Of a stretch of 64,000 nt of DNA, positions 52,205 to 59,241 are shown piece by piece. Source of the stretch: Bacteroidota bacterium (GTDB lineage Bacteria; Bacteroidota; Bacteroidia; Bacteroidales; WCHB1-69); NCBI GenBank assembly GCA_029570835.1, contig JAKPTX010000117.1, positions 18,514 through 82,513 on the forward strand, given 5' to 3'. Under the pieces are notes generated by a model. It was not told where the DNA came from. It did no database searches and worked only from the letters and a program-made list of their open reading frames with translations. Position 1 is the first letter of the stretch, and each line of letters opens with the position of its first letter. The position numbers and the translations under genes are program-made.

Positions 52205-53493
52205 GGATTCAAGCGCTTTTCAACCTGATGGGAAATATTCTCCCAAGGTTGGGCATAATCTGACCCGGTTGGCTGTTGATAAATTTCCAGGTCAAAGAAC
52301 TCTGCAGCAGCCAAAATATGATCAAAGATACTCGCTACAATCCCTTCATACTCAATCCATACGGAGGTATTGGTAAAACAGTAAATTTCCATAGGAATTC
52401 CTTTATCCTCAATAGATAACTGTCTGACCATTAGGGTCATATCTTTTCTGATATCGGGTCTGTTTCTCAGATAATTTTCCAAATAGATTCTAAAGGATCC
52501 GATATTGGTCATTCTTCTTCCATTGATATCATATTCTACATCAATCTGATGCTCATCATTATAAGCATCAATTTCAGCTTGTCTCTCCTCCACATAATCG
52601 GCAATCAAGTGAATCTTTTTGTAATTTTCACGAATCTCTTCATCAATAAACTTTACAGTTCTGACATTGATATAGATTGCCCTTTTGATTCTTCTGCTTC
52701 CACTTTCCGACATATAGCGCCAATTTTTAAAGCTCTCTGTTAGAAAGTTGTGAGTAGGAATAGTGGTTACAGTTTTATCAAAATTCATCACTCTCACTGA
52801 TGTCAAATTAATGGAAACCACATCTCCATCCGCACCAAATTTAGGCATCTCAATCCAGTCTCCCACTCTCACCGTATCTCCGGTTGCCATCTGTATACTG
52901 GCAACCAACCCTAAAATCGTATCTTTGAAAACCAACATCATCACTGCGGTCATGGTTCCAAAAACCCCCAAGAAGACTGCCGGTGACTTATTAAGCAATA
53001 TTGATAAAATCAAAATTCCAGTTGCGATATAAAGAATGATTCGGATCAGTTGAAATAAACCTGCAATAGGTTTGTCCTTAAAAGCAGCTGTTTGTCCCAA
53101 TGCATAATGACCTAATCTCAAAAAGGCGTTGACAATCAGTATAAAAACAATAATAAGGTAAATATCCGTAATTTTGTTAACCCACGGAAGCAGATTCGGA
53201 AAGTCTCTAAATATCATTTGCAGAGCACCACGCAGTACAATAGCGGGAATCAAGTGAGCTACATGATTAAACACCTGAAACTTCACCAACGCATCATCCC
53301 AGGAAAAATTAGTTTTTAAGAAAAAGCGGTAAATCCCCTTAATCACGAGATGTTTCATGATCCAGAATAGAATCAATGCCAACAAACCTGCCGCTACAAT
53401 CAGCACCACCAATCTCAGGTTGACAGCCACTGCTTCTGCAACACCCCATCTCATCAAGACGGCTTCAACCCAACGTTCCGTAAACTTCATCAT
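52201..53493 (-). CDS. Mechanosensitive channel, YbdG/MscS type
   Basis: A 430-aa protein with five predicted helices: VNLRLVVLIVAAGLLALILFWIM, HLIPAIVLRGALQMI, DIYLIIVFILIVNAFLRLG, LIRIILYIATGILILSILL and the pore-lining VFLGVFGTMTAVMMLVFKDTILGLVASIQM, followed by the MscS beta domain (ATGDTVRVGDWIEMPKFGADGDVVSI). Length and the DPTHNFLTESFKNW-like NFLTESFKNWRYM fit the YbdG subgroup. The -7 box at 53535 precedes it. Confidence 0.9.
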   Translation of the reverse strand: MMKFTERWVEAVLMRWGVAEAVAVNLRLVVLIVAAGLLALILFWIMKHLVIKGIYRFFLKTNFSWDDALVKFQVFNHVAHLIPAIVLRGALQMIFRDFPNLLPWVNKITDIYLIIVFILIVNAFLRLGHYALGQTAAFKDKPIAGLFQLIRIILYIATGILILSILLNKSPAVFLGVFGTMTAVMMLVFKDTILGLVASIQMATGDTVRVGDWIEMPKFGADGDVVSINLTSVRVMNFDKTVTTIPTHNFLTESFKNWRYMSESGSRRIKRAIYINVRTVKFIDEEIRENYKKIHLIADYVEERQAEIDAYNDEHQIDVEYDINGRRMTNIGSFRIYLENYLRNRPDIRKDMTLMVRQLSIEDKGIPMEIYCFTNTSVWIEYEGIVASIFDHILAAAEFFDLEIYQQPTGSDYAQPWENISHQVEKRLNP

Positions 53494-53534
53494 ATCTATA
53501 TTATTTTTAAATTAATAAATTCAAGTATAACTTG

Positions 53535-53542
53535 CAAAGATA
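53535..53542 (-). promoter_or_regulatory. Putative -7 box of the mechanosensitive channel/GT2 operon
   Basis: CAAAGATA on the plus strand reads TATCTTTG on the minus strand, 41 bases before the ATG at 53493. Confidence 0.6.
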
Positions 53543-53565
53543 TAAAAAAGTTCCAATATGCCTGA

Positions 53566-54711
53566 TTATAGTCGCAGAAACAGTTCGAAGCTAAAAAAAT
53601 GGGCATCCCAATAACTCAAAACACGGGCATCCCAACTGTAGGGAATGAAGTGATAATTGATTTGCGCTCCCAAATAGGTGGATTTCATAATCGGAATTAG
53701 AGCAGAAATACCTAAAGCCGTGTAGAGTGTCATGGGATAATAATAGTTCACCTCATCTACGCCAAACGTTTCATAAATTGAAGTATAAATCCAGTCCACT
53801 CCCAACCCGGCTTGCGGATAGATTAAAAGTGAACGAGTAGCTGTTAATGGAATTTGAGTGCTGCGATACCCCAAATGAAATCCAGCAGTAGAAAGTACAT
53901 TGGGTTTAACCTCAAAGTATTGCTGCATTGCTTCAAAATTGAGTATATCGTACCGATAGGGAAAGCGAAACGACAAAAACCCATCAAAAAGCCACCGTTT
54001 GGCTAAAGGAGAAGAAAAACCTATTCGTACTGTTTGCGCATAGCCGACCTGAGTTGCAATGCCGATCTGCCGCATCAAACCCAATCCCACTACAAAACCC
54101 GGATATTGATCCCGCTCCTTCCGGAACTCATTGCGCATATAACGCCCAATAGTGCTTTTCCTGTATTTTCTTTTTATCGATTTGGATTCAAAAAGATCAA
54201 TATCACCCGAAAAGAGCGTCAGAATTAATTCCTCATCTTGTTGATATTGAGATGTTTCCAGTAGTTCTCCCGCATTCTTTTGGAGAATAGAATCCAGTGG
54301 GGACCTGAGGGGAAGATAGCCGTAATATGTTTTATTGACATCGTAATAATTATAATAGTCCGATTCCCGGGCATCCTGCATACGGTTATAAAACTGCTCA
54401 TAGTAGCCCATATCAAAGTAAGAGGAGACAGCCCAATCGACAGGTTGCTGATGGATCAATTCATACATCATCAAAGTGCGCAATGTCGGTTCATGGTAAC
54501 CGCAGGAGTCGATCCAAAGATCCAGGGTAGGGAAAAAGTTATCCCACTGCCGATGGTGAAACTGGAGTTGCAGGTGCGACGCCACTTGCGGGGTAATCCG
54601 AATTGCCCGTGCAGAATCAAAATCGCTCTGCGTAGTGTCCGCAGGCGGAGGCGTTCCTCCCCATACGGTTACACTCCAAAAAAGCACCCAAATCAAACTA
54701 ACCCGACGCAT
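53566..54711 (-). CDS. Exported protein of unknown function, probably outer-membrane (381 aa)
   Basis: Not recognised. The start MRRVSLIWVLFWSVTVWGGTPPP gives a signal peptide; the -7 box at 54725 supports it. The mature part has a helical first third (YDMGYYEQFYNRMQDARESDYYNYYD), then a C-terminal ~190 residues with alternating beta strands (FVVGLGLMRQIGIATQVGYAQTVRIGF ... FSFELFLRL) that end in an aromatic residue plus RL, suggesting an outer-membrane barrel. Lies at the edge of a repeat-rich zone. Confidence 0.7.
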   Translation of the reverse strand: MRRVSLIWVLFWSVTVWGGTPPPADTTQSDFDSARAIRITPQVASHLQLQFHHRQWDNFFPTLDLWIDSCGYHEPTLRTLMMYELIHQQPVDWAVSSYFDMGYYEQFYNRMQDARESDYYNYYDVNKTYYGYLPLRSPLDSILQKNAGELLETSQYQQDEELILTLFSGDIDLFESKSIKRKYRKSTIGRYMRNEFRKERDQYPGFVVGLGLMRQIGIATQVGYAQTVRIGFSSPLAKRWLFDGFLSFRFPYRYDILNFEAMQQYFEVKPNVLSTAGFHLGYRSTQIPLTATRSLLIYPQAGLGVDWIYTSIYETFGVDEVNYYYPMTLYTALGISALIPIMKSTYLGAQINYHFIPYSWDARVLSYWDAHFFSFELFLRL

Positions 54712-54724
54712 TAGAATTTTTTTG

Positions 54725-54732
54725 CAAAGATA
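54725..54732 (-). promoter_or_regulatory. Putative -7 box of the 381-aa exported protein
   Basis: CAAAGATA on the plus strand reads TATCTTTG on the minus strand, 13 bases before the ATG. A heptad array starts 9 bases further upstream. Confidence 0.6.
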
Positions 54733-54740
54733 TAACAAAA

Positions 54741-54831
54741 AGGTAGAAGATAGAAGGTAGATGGCGGAATGATTTCGGATTTCGGATTTCGGATTTCGGA
54801 ATCAAAATTTAGAATTTAGAATTTAGAATTA
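54741..54831 (+). repeat. Mosaic heptad array, 13 units, upstream of a promoter
   Basis: AGGTAGA, AGATAGA, AGGTAGA, TGGCGGA, ATGATTT, three CGGATTT, CGGAATC, AAAATTT, two AGAATTT, AGAATTA in unbroken 7-bp register. The gap 54712-55523 (811 bp) contains no gene, only repeats. Confidence 0.93.
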
Positions 54832-54907
54832 CTTAATTATCAAGCATTTAGAAATATATTTCTTTCATATTTTTAATTTCTTTCTTTTTTTTGAAATAAA
54901 AATAAAA

Positions 54908-54957
54908 GGGGGGCAGGAAACCCTTCACAATCTTGTTATTTCTTCACCCCACTCTGG
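54908..54957 (-). repeat. 50-bp core dispersed element, copy 6
   Basis: GGGGGGCAG to CCCCACTCTGG on the plus strand, 50 bp, preceded by TTTTTTTTGAAATAAAAATAA and followed by a GACCTTTTAGGATAT flank shared with copy 5. Confidence 0.87.
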
Positions 54958-55002
54958 AATATTAGACCTTTTAGGATATGCAGGATCAATTACGATTTTA
55001 CA

Positions 55003-55037
55003 AGGTAGAAGGTAGAAGGTAGAAGGTAGAAGGTTCA
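55003..55037 (+). repeat. AGGTAGA heptad array (4 perfect units)
   Basis: Four tandem AGGTAGA units and one AGGTTCA. Confidence 0.9.
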
Positions 55038-55103
55038 CTCGGGGTGCGACTTCAAGTTATGAACCGAGTAGGGAGTTACACGAGTAGTAGTCGCGCCCCG
55101 AGT
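55037..55103. repeat. 67-bp inverted-repeat element with GC-rich arms
   Basis: 15-bp arms ACTCGGGGTGCGACT and AGTCGCGCCCCGAGT (one mismatch) enclose a 37-bp centre with two further CGAGTA units. Much GC-richer than its surroundings. Could be a small MITE-like or hairpin element. Confidence 0.75.
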
Positions 55104-55120
55104 AGCCTAATTTAAAAAAA

Positions 55121-55150
55121 CTTTCGACTTTCGACTTTCGACTTTCGACT
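55121..55150 (+). repeat. CTTTCGA heptad array (4 units)
   Basis: Four tandem CTTTCGA units, then CTTCAAA. Confidence 0.9.
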
Positions 55151-55154
55151 TCAA

Positions 55155-55183
55155 AATAACCCCGAAGGGGTGACATGATTGTA
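55155..55183 (-). repeat. GTCACCCC-hairpin repeat, inverted copy
   Basis: AACCCCGAAGGGGTGACATG is the inverted relative of the pair at 11593-11676 with a changed loop. A more degenerate copy follows near 55408-55438. Confidence 0.75.
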
Positions 55184-55248
55184 AATTTAGAATTTTAAAA
55201 TTTGACGATAATTTTATTTAACTGCTTGATATTCAATCATATAAATTG

Positions 55249-55305
55249 CCACGTCTCTTTAGGGCGTGGATAGGAATAACCCCCGGAACACAAGGGCTTT
55301 AGCCC
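55249..55305. repeat. Two small hairpins (CCACG/CGTGG and GGGCTTTAGCCC)
   Basis: CCACG at 55249 pairs with CGTGG at 55265; GGGCTTTAGCCC at 55294-55305 is an almost perfect palindrome. Both look like widespread Bacteroidota intergenic repeats. Confidence 0.55.
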
Positions 55306-55523
55306 AAATTTACAAAATATGAAGTAAGAAATAAGAAATATGAAATAAAGAGAATGTAGATCATAACACCTTGATAATCAAGTTTTAAATCCGAAATCAT
55401 TCCGACTTTTAAATAGTCCCGAAGTGGTGATAGGATTAAAATTTTTGAATTATTGATAGTGTTTTATTGTGCAAAGGTTGAATTAAAAAACGAGTTAGAG
55501 ATATTTCAGCCTTATAAGTTCAG

Positions 55524-55967
55524 TTACTTCAAATACTCAATTTTATACAGATGAAAATCTTTTCCCTTTATTTTATACCGACGAGATTTTCTTTTCTTTA
55601 TTTTAGACTTTAAGTAATATTTACACTTATCAGTCTTAATTATTATAAAATTCATGTGATGATATCTGAACGGAATTGAAAAAGGAATTATTATTTTAGT
55701 TTTTCCTTTTTTTTCCAAAATGGAACGCAAACAGCTCCTGCTCGTGGAATAATCCTTATAATAAAAAGTATCAGGCTTACAAGAAGGAGTAATAATTAAT
55801 GTGTCATAATCTAGCGAATACTCAATATATTCCAGTTGTATAGAGGTGGTTGTATCTAAAATTTCTGAATAAAAAATGAATCTATTATTAATTAATCCAA
55901 TCTGCCCAAAAAAAGTACTAGGCAATACCATAAAAAATATTACAAATAAAACCTTTATTTTATTCAT
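55524..55967 (-). CDS. Small exported protein of unknown function (147 aa)
   Basis: Not recognised. The start MNKIKVLFVIFFMVLPSTFFGQIG gives a signal peptide with cleavage after FFGQ. The mature protein is very AT-rich in codons, with many Tyr, Ile and Lys, three cysteines (SCKPD, SCLRS, KCKYY) and a basic C-terminal third (KSKIKKRKSRRYKIKGK). The -7 box at 56014 is preceded upstream by a heptad array. It lies alone within the repeat zone; codon use differs from the housekeeping genes. Confidence 0.65.
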   Translation of the reverse strand: MNKIKVLFVIFFMVLPSTFFGQIGLINNRFIFYSEILDTTTSIQLEYIEYSLDYDTLIITPSCKPDTFYYKDYSTSRSCLRSILEKKGKTKIIIPFSIPFRYHHMNFIIIKTDKCKYYLKSKIKKRKSRRYKIKGKDFHLYKIEYLK

Positions 55968-56013
55968 GATCCTGTCCACTCCTTTCTTTTATATCTTTTG
56001 GAAATTGATTTTG

Positions 56014-56021
56014 CAAAGATA
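56014..56021 (-). promoter_or_regulatory. Putative -7 box of the 147-aa exported protein
   Basis: CAAAGATA on the plus strand reads TATCTTTG on the minus strand, 46 bases before the ATG; nine bases separate it from the heptad array at 56031. Confidence 0.55.
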
Positions 56022-56030
56022 AAAATAAAA

Positions 56031-56079
56031 GGCGGAAGGCGAAAGGCGAAAATTCAATTACGAATTACGAATTAGACCT
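56031..56079 (+). repeat. Mosaic heptad array, 7 units, upstream of a promoter
   Basis: GGCGGAA, two GGCGAAA, ATTCAAT, two TACGAAT and TAGACCT in register. Followed at 56087-56103 by a hairpin CCCCTCC-TTT-GGAGGGG related to the insertion in copy 3 of the 50-bp element. The gap 55968-56425 has repeats only. Confidence 0.85.
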
Positions 56080-56146
56080 CCCCTAGCCCCTCCTTTGGAG
56101 GGGAACAATCGATAAAAACAATGAAAAAGGTCATAAAAATGGCTGT

Positions 56147-56170
56147 AGAGACGCAATGCTTTGCGTCTCT
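56147..56170. repeat. Inverted repeat with AGAGACGCAA arms
   Basis: 10-bp perfect arms AGAGACGCAA / TTGCGTCTCT around TGCT; relative of 16078-16105. Confidence 0.85.
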
Positions 56171-56234
56171 CGACCGTATGCGATCAAAAATTTATTACCC
56201 CGAAATTTGTGTCGTTTTCAAAAAGGTATGATTT

Positions 56235-56284
56235 CCAGAGTGGGGTGATGAAATAACCTATAAAGAAAGTTTTATCTGCCCCCC
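56235..56284 (+). repeat. 50-bp core dispersed element, copy 7
   Basis: CCAGAGTGGGG to TCTGCCCCCC, 50 bp, preceded by AAAAAGGTATGATTT as in copy 1 and followed by TTTATTTTTATTTCAAAAA. Confidence 0.88.
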
Positions 56285-56391
56285 ATTTATTTTTATTTCA
56301 AAAATAAGAAGATAGAAATTAGCATTATTATTCAGGTATTTCGACTTCGCTTAATGAACGGAATCTTAAGGTTATATTCCAAAAAAATATG

Positions 56392-56399
56392 TACTTTTG
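56392..56399 (+). promoter_or_regulatory. Putative -7 box of the 171-aa exported protein
   Basis: TACTTTTG, 27 bases before the ATG at 56426. No heptad array here. Confidence 0.5.
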
Positions 56400-56425
56400 C
56401 CCTTATGAATTTAAATATATAAAAG

Positions 56426-56941
56426 ATGAAAACACACATTAAAATTCTGGGATTCTTAGTTGCCTTTTTGGCGGTAATCAGCATGACACAGGCACAAAAG
56501 TGTAAGTACGATTATCAGAAGACCGATGAAATAACAGGAAAAGCCCTTAAAGGGATCAGTACCGAATTGGATGGCGATTGGAAACTTACCTTGCATAAGG
56601 AAGATGAAAGTTATTGTTTGGAACTTCGTTTCGAAAAGATGGCCGGTCAATTGACTGAAGAGTTGGCAAAAGGAAGTCCGCTTGTACTAAAATTAGAAAA
56701 TGGGGAGTTAATCAATTTAGTATCTAAAGAGAAGGTTACACCCAGAGCCGAAGTAGCCGGATTTGTGGTGGTCATTGTTTATTATATTAAATATGATATT
56801 TCAGCTGAAGATGTTAAAAAAATGTCGGAACAGGCGTTGACTTTCGGAAGGATAGAAGTACAAAACACTACTTTTGACATCAGTGTGGAGAAAAAACCGG
56901 CGAAAAAATTTAAGCAAGCAGCTGTTTGTATTTTACAATAA
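56426..56941 (+). CDS. Exported protein of unknown function (171 aa)
   Basis: Not recognised. The signal peptide MKTHIKILGFLVAFLAVISMTQAQ is clear. The mature 148 residues look like one beta-rich domain (KCKYDYQKTDEITGKALKG at its start, ALTFGRIEVQNTTFDISVEKKPAKKF near its end). The internal hydrophobic VAGFVVVIVYYIKYDIS is probably a core strand and not a membrane helix. Convergent with marR. Confidence 0.72.
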   Translation: MKTHIKILGFLVAFLAVISMTQAQKCKYDYQKTDEITGKALKGISTELDGDWKLTLHKEDESYCLELRFEKMAGQLTEELAKGSPLVLKLENGELINLVSKEKVTPRAEVAGFVVVIVYYIKYDISAEDVKKMSEQALTFGRIEVQNTTFDISVEKKPAKKFKQAAVCILQ

Positions 56942-57006
56942 TTATTTTATTTCTCCTGAAAATCAAGCTCAAATTGTAGACAAAAACTACAACTTTACAG
57001 CACAAA

Positions 57007-57038
57007 AAAAGGCAACAAACCGATGTCTGCTGCCTTTT
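57007..57038. terminator. Possible bidirectional terminator between the 171-aa gene and marR
   Basis: AAAAGGCA / TGCCTTTT, 8-bp stem with a 16-base loop, flanked by an A-tract on the left. Moderate support. Confidence 0.5.
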
Positions 57039-57066
57039 CGTAGATTAGAGTATAAATCTGAGGGTT

Positions 57067-57429
57067 TTACTGATCTTCCATTTTAATCATATCACACAAC
57101 ATAGCCGGAACATTCACTTGTTCAACTTCTATTTTTTCTATCATGGTTAAGCCTTCATCGGTGAGTGAAAAGTTCATTCTTCGTTTGTCAGAGTGCCCTG
57201 ATTCTCTTTTGATCAAACCTTTTTTCTCTACGGAAGTGATGATTTTGGAAGCATTTGAAGCCGTCACTCCCAACTCCTCAGCAATCTCTCCGGCAGTCAA
57301 TACCCCTTTGGAAGAAACACTGCATAACAACATCCCCTCATTCATACTGAGATTGTAAGTCGCCTGGAATTGCTCTTCAAATTGTGCAATCGCCCGATAA
57401 ATATCTCTAATTCTACATATTGTTCTCAT
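57067..57429 (-). CDS. MarR-family transcriptional regulator
   Basis: A 120-aa winged-helix repressor: LNEGMLLCSVSSKGVLTAGEIAEELGVTASNASKIITSVEKKGLIKRESGHSDKRRMNFSLTDEG-type layout, with recognition helix TASNASKIITSVEKKGLI and wing RESGHSDKRRMNFSL. It is the last gene of the DUF6132-trx-marR operon, whose promoter region has two tandem palindromic sites (58151-58182), so it is probably autoregulatory. The inducing signal is unknown; the thioredoxin partner suggests redox or thiol stress. Confidence 0.9.
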   Translation of the reverse strand: MRTICRIRDIYRAIAQFEEQFQATYNLSMNEGMLLCSVSSKGVLTAGEIAEELGVTASNASKIITSVEKKGLIKRESGHSDKRRMNFSLTDEGLTMIEKIEVEQVNVPAMLCDMIKMEDQ

Positions 57430-57455
57430 GTCAAAGAATCCCTTATAAAATTGAT

Positions 57456-57821
57456 CTATTTTACTTTTAATACATCATTGATCACTTCAATCAACGTGTT
57501 TTTAGGTAATGCACCTTGTGCAATTTGTGGTTTGTCATTCATCGGAATGAACAACAATGTCGGAATACTCTGAATACCAAATACTGCCGCTAACTCTTGC
57601 TCAGTTTCAGTATCCACTTTATAAACGTATATTTTTCCTTCATACTCTTTAGCCAACTCTTCCAATACGGGACCTACCATTTTGCATGGACCACACCAGT
57701 CAGCATAAAAATCGACTATGGCGGGTTTGTCACCTAAATAGTTCCACTCATTGGGAGAGGTTTCGTAGTTTACCACTTTGGTTAAAAAGTCTGCTTTAGT
57801 TAATTGAATCGCTTTTTTCAT
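57456..57821 (-). CDS. Thioredoxin
   Basis: A 121-aa thioredoxin-fold oxidoreductase with the active site VDFYADWCGPCKMVGPVLEEL and the cis-proline loop QSIPTLLFI. The N-terminal ~30 residues (KAIQLTKADFLTKVVNYET) extend the usual fold; no signal peptide, so cytoplasmic. Second gene of the operon controlled by the MarR protein. No other thioredoxin is in the window, so whether it is the main TrxA cannot be said. Confidence 0.92.
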   Translation of the reverse strand: MKKAIQLTKADFLTKVVNYETSPNEWNYLGDKPAIVDFYADWCGPCKMVGPVLEELAKEYEGKIYVYKVDTETEQELAAVFGIQSIPTLLFIPMNDKPQIAQGALPKNTLIEVINDVLKVK

Positions 57822-57864
57822 TGTTTATTTTAATTTTAAAGGTTTTATATCATTTTTAATAAAT

Positions 57865-58113
57865 TTATTCAACATGATCTGTTGCTCCTGACTCTTCTTT
57901 TACTTTGGGTTTCTCTTTTTTGAAGAGACCAAAAAGCAACCCTCCGAACAACATCCCGTATAGCGTACTGCTGATAGGATTTGCAGTGATGGGACAAGCA
58001 CCACTCGGACATCCAATGAAGTACCAATAAAGATAACCTCCTATCGCTCCAACCGGAACTCCCCAAATGATCAGTCTGTTGTTCCTATAAAATTGTTTCA
58101 ATCTCTCTTTCAT
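57865..58113 (-). CDS. DUF6132-like small membrane protein (82 aa)
   Basis: The likely start is MKERLKQFYRNNRLII; an ATG three codons upstream is possible but sits almost at the transcription start. Two helices (IIWGVPVGAIGGYLYWYFI and YGMLFGGLLFGLF) flank the conserved GCPSGACPITANPISSTLYG, in which two cysteines four residues apart could bind a metal or be redox-active. First gene of an operon with thioredoxin and marR. Function unknown; a thiol or sulfur role fits the context. Confidence 0.8.
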   Translation of the reverse strand: MKERLKQFYRNNRLIIWGVPVGAIGGYLYWYFIGCPSGACPITANPISSTLYGMLFGGLLFGLFKKEKPKVKEESGATDHVE

Positions 58114-58134
58114 TTCTCGCATTAATTTTGATGA

Positions 58135-58142
58135 CAAAAGTA
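58135..58142 (-). promoter_or_regulatory. Putative -7 box of the DUF6132-trx-marR operon
   Basis: CAAAAGTA on the plus strand reads TACTTTTG on the minus strand, 22 bases before the start at 58113 and 8 bases from the operator. Confidence 0.65.
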
Positions 58143-58150
58143 TATAAAAA

Positions 58151-58182
58151 TTTCCAATGGAAACTATTTCCATCGGAAACTA
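58151..58182 (-). promoter_or_regulatory. Tandem palindromic operator, probable MarR binding sites
   Basis: Two adjacent 16-bp units, TTTCCAATGGAAACTA and TTTCCATCGGAAACTA, each containing a TTTCC-N3-GGAAA palindrome, lie immediately upstream of the -7 box where a -33 element would be. Binding would block transcription of the operon encoding the MarR protein. Confidence 0.75.
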
Positions 58183-58258
58183 TTTGAGGATAAACAAACC
58201 TTAGGCAAATCGCTCTTCAGGTATTGTTTTGATTAAATCAATAGGAGATATTGATGGT

Positions 58259-59059
58259 TTAGATGACCTCTTCCACCAATTTTTTCGCAAAATTTTCAAA
58301 TTGTTTCACCACAATGGGGTCTGACTGGTTGAAAATGGTCATCCCTTTTTCTGCCATTTCACCCACTTCAGCAACCAGCGGAATTTGTCCCAAAAGAGGA
58401 ACGCCTGCTTCTTCGGCTAACATTTGTCCGCCACCGCTTCCAAAAATGTAATATTTTTCTTCAGGGTGATTCAAAGGAGTAAACCAGGACATATTTTCAA
58501 CAATTCCCAAAACGGGAACCTTAATATGGGGATCCATCAACATGGAAACCGCTTTACGTGCGTCGTTTACTGCTACTTCCTGAGGTGTTGTTACCACAAT
58601 AGCACCGGTAAGGTTCAATTTTTGCAGTGTTGTCAATTGGATATCGCCTGTTCCGGGAGGGAAGTCTATAATCATATAATCGATTTCTCCCCACTCCGTA
58701 TTTTCAAACAGCTGTGTTAAAGCACTTGCTGCCATGGGTCCTCTCCAGATCAGAGGTTTTTCCTTAGAAATAAAGAATCCGATTGAAATCATCTTCACAC
58801 CAAATCTTTCCACAGGATGGAAAACCTCTTTTTCATCGATATAATCCACCTGAGGTTGATAATCTTCCACACCCATCATTCTGGGGATTGAAGGTCCGTA
58901 TAAGTCGGCGTCAATCAAGCCCACTTTCATACCTTGTCTTGCCAACGCCACTGCTAAATTCACAGCAACTGTTGATTTACCTACGCCCCCTTTCCCGGAT
59001 GCCACAACAATGGTGTTTTTCACACCTTTCATTTCAATTTTAGGATTTAATAAGTCCAT
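58259..59059 (-). CDS. Mrp/NBP35-family ATP-binding protein
   Basis: Fe-S cluster carrier-type P-loop NTPase. The deviant Walker A VASGKGGVGKSTVAVNLAVAL and DADLYGPSIPRMMG, then MIIDFPPGTGDIQLT are diagnostic. Two features differ from the best-known members: the N-terminal MIP18 (DUF59) domain is absent, so the protein is 266 aa, and the usual CxxC in the ENMS.F.CP.C region reads SWFTPLNHPEEKYYIFG. Loss of CxxC is known in Bacteroidota relatives, so the metal may be bound differently. Confidence 0.88.
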   Translation of the reverse strand: MDLLNPKIEMKGVKNTIVVASGKGGVGKSTVAVNLAVALARQGMKVGLIDADLYGPSIPRMMGVEDYQPQVDYIDEKEVFHPVERFGVKMISIGFFISKEKPLIWRGPMAASALTQLFENTEWGEIDYMIIDFPPGTGDIQLTTLQKLNLTGAIVVTTPQEVAVNDARKAVSMLMDPHIKVPVLGIVENMSWFTPLNHPEEKYYIFGSGGGQMLAEEAGVPLLGQIPLVAEVGEMAEKGMTIFNQSDPIVVKQFENFAKKLVEEVI

Positions 59060-59097
59060 ATAATGTGTATTTTATTATTAGTAATTTTAATTCCCGG

Positions 59098-59105
59098 CAA
59101 AAGTA
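59098..59105 (-). promoter_or_regulatory. Putative -7 box of the mrp-like gene
   Basis: CAAAAGTA on the plus strand reads TACTTTTG on the minus strand, 38 bases before the ATG. Confidence 0.5.
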
Positions 59106-59177
59106 ATGAACATTTGTCAATGAAGTAGCATAAAAAGTCGAAAATTTTAAGTTTCCCTGTTTTTCCTAATTTATTTG

Positions 59178-59185
59178 TACCTTTG
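59178..59185 (+). promoter_or_regulatory. Putative -7 box of the GH3/beta-lactamase fusion
   Basis: TACCTTTG, 57 bases before the ATG at 59242. Confidence 0.5.
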
Positions 59186-59241
59186 TTGTTTGTGCCAATC
59201 AGTGTCTCATTTTTATCTAACTATTTGCAAATCATTGATGT

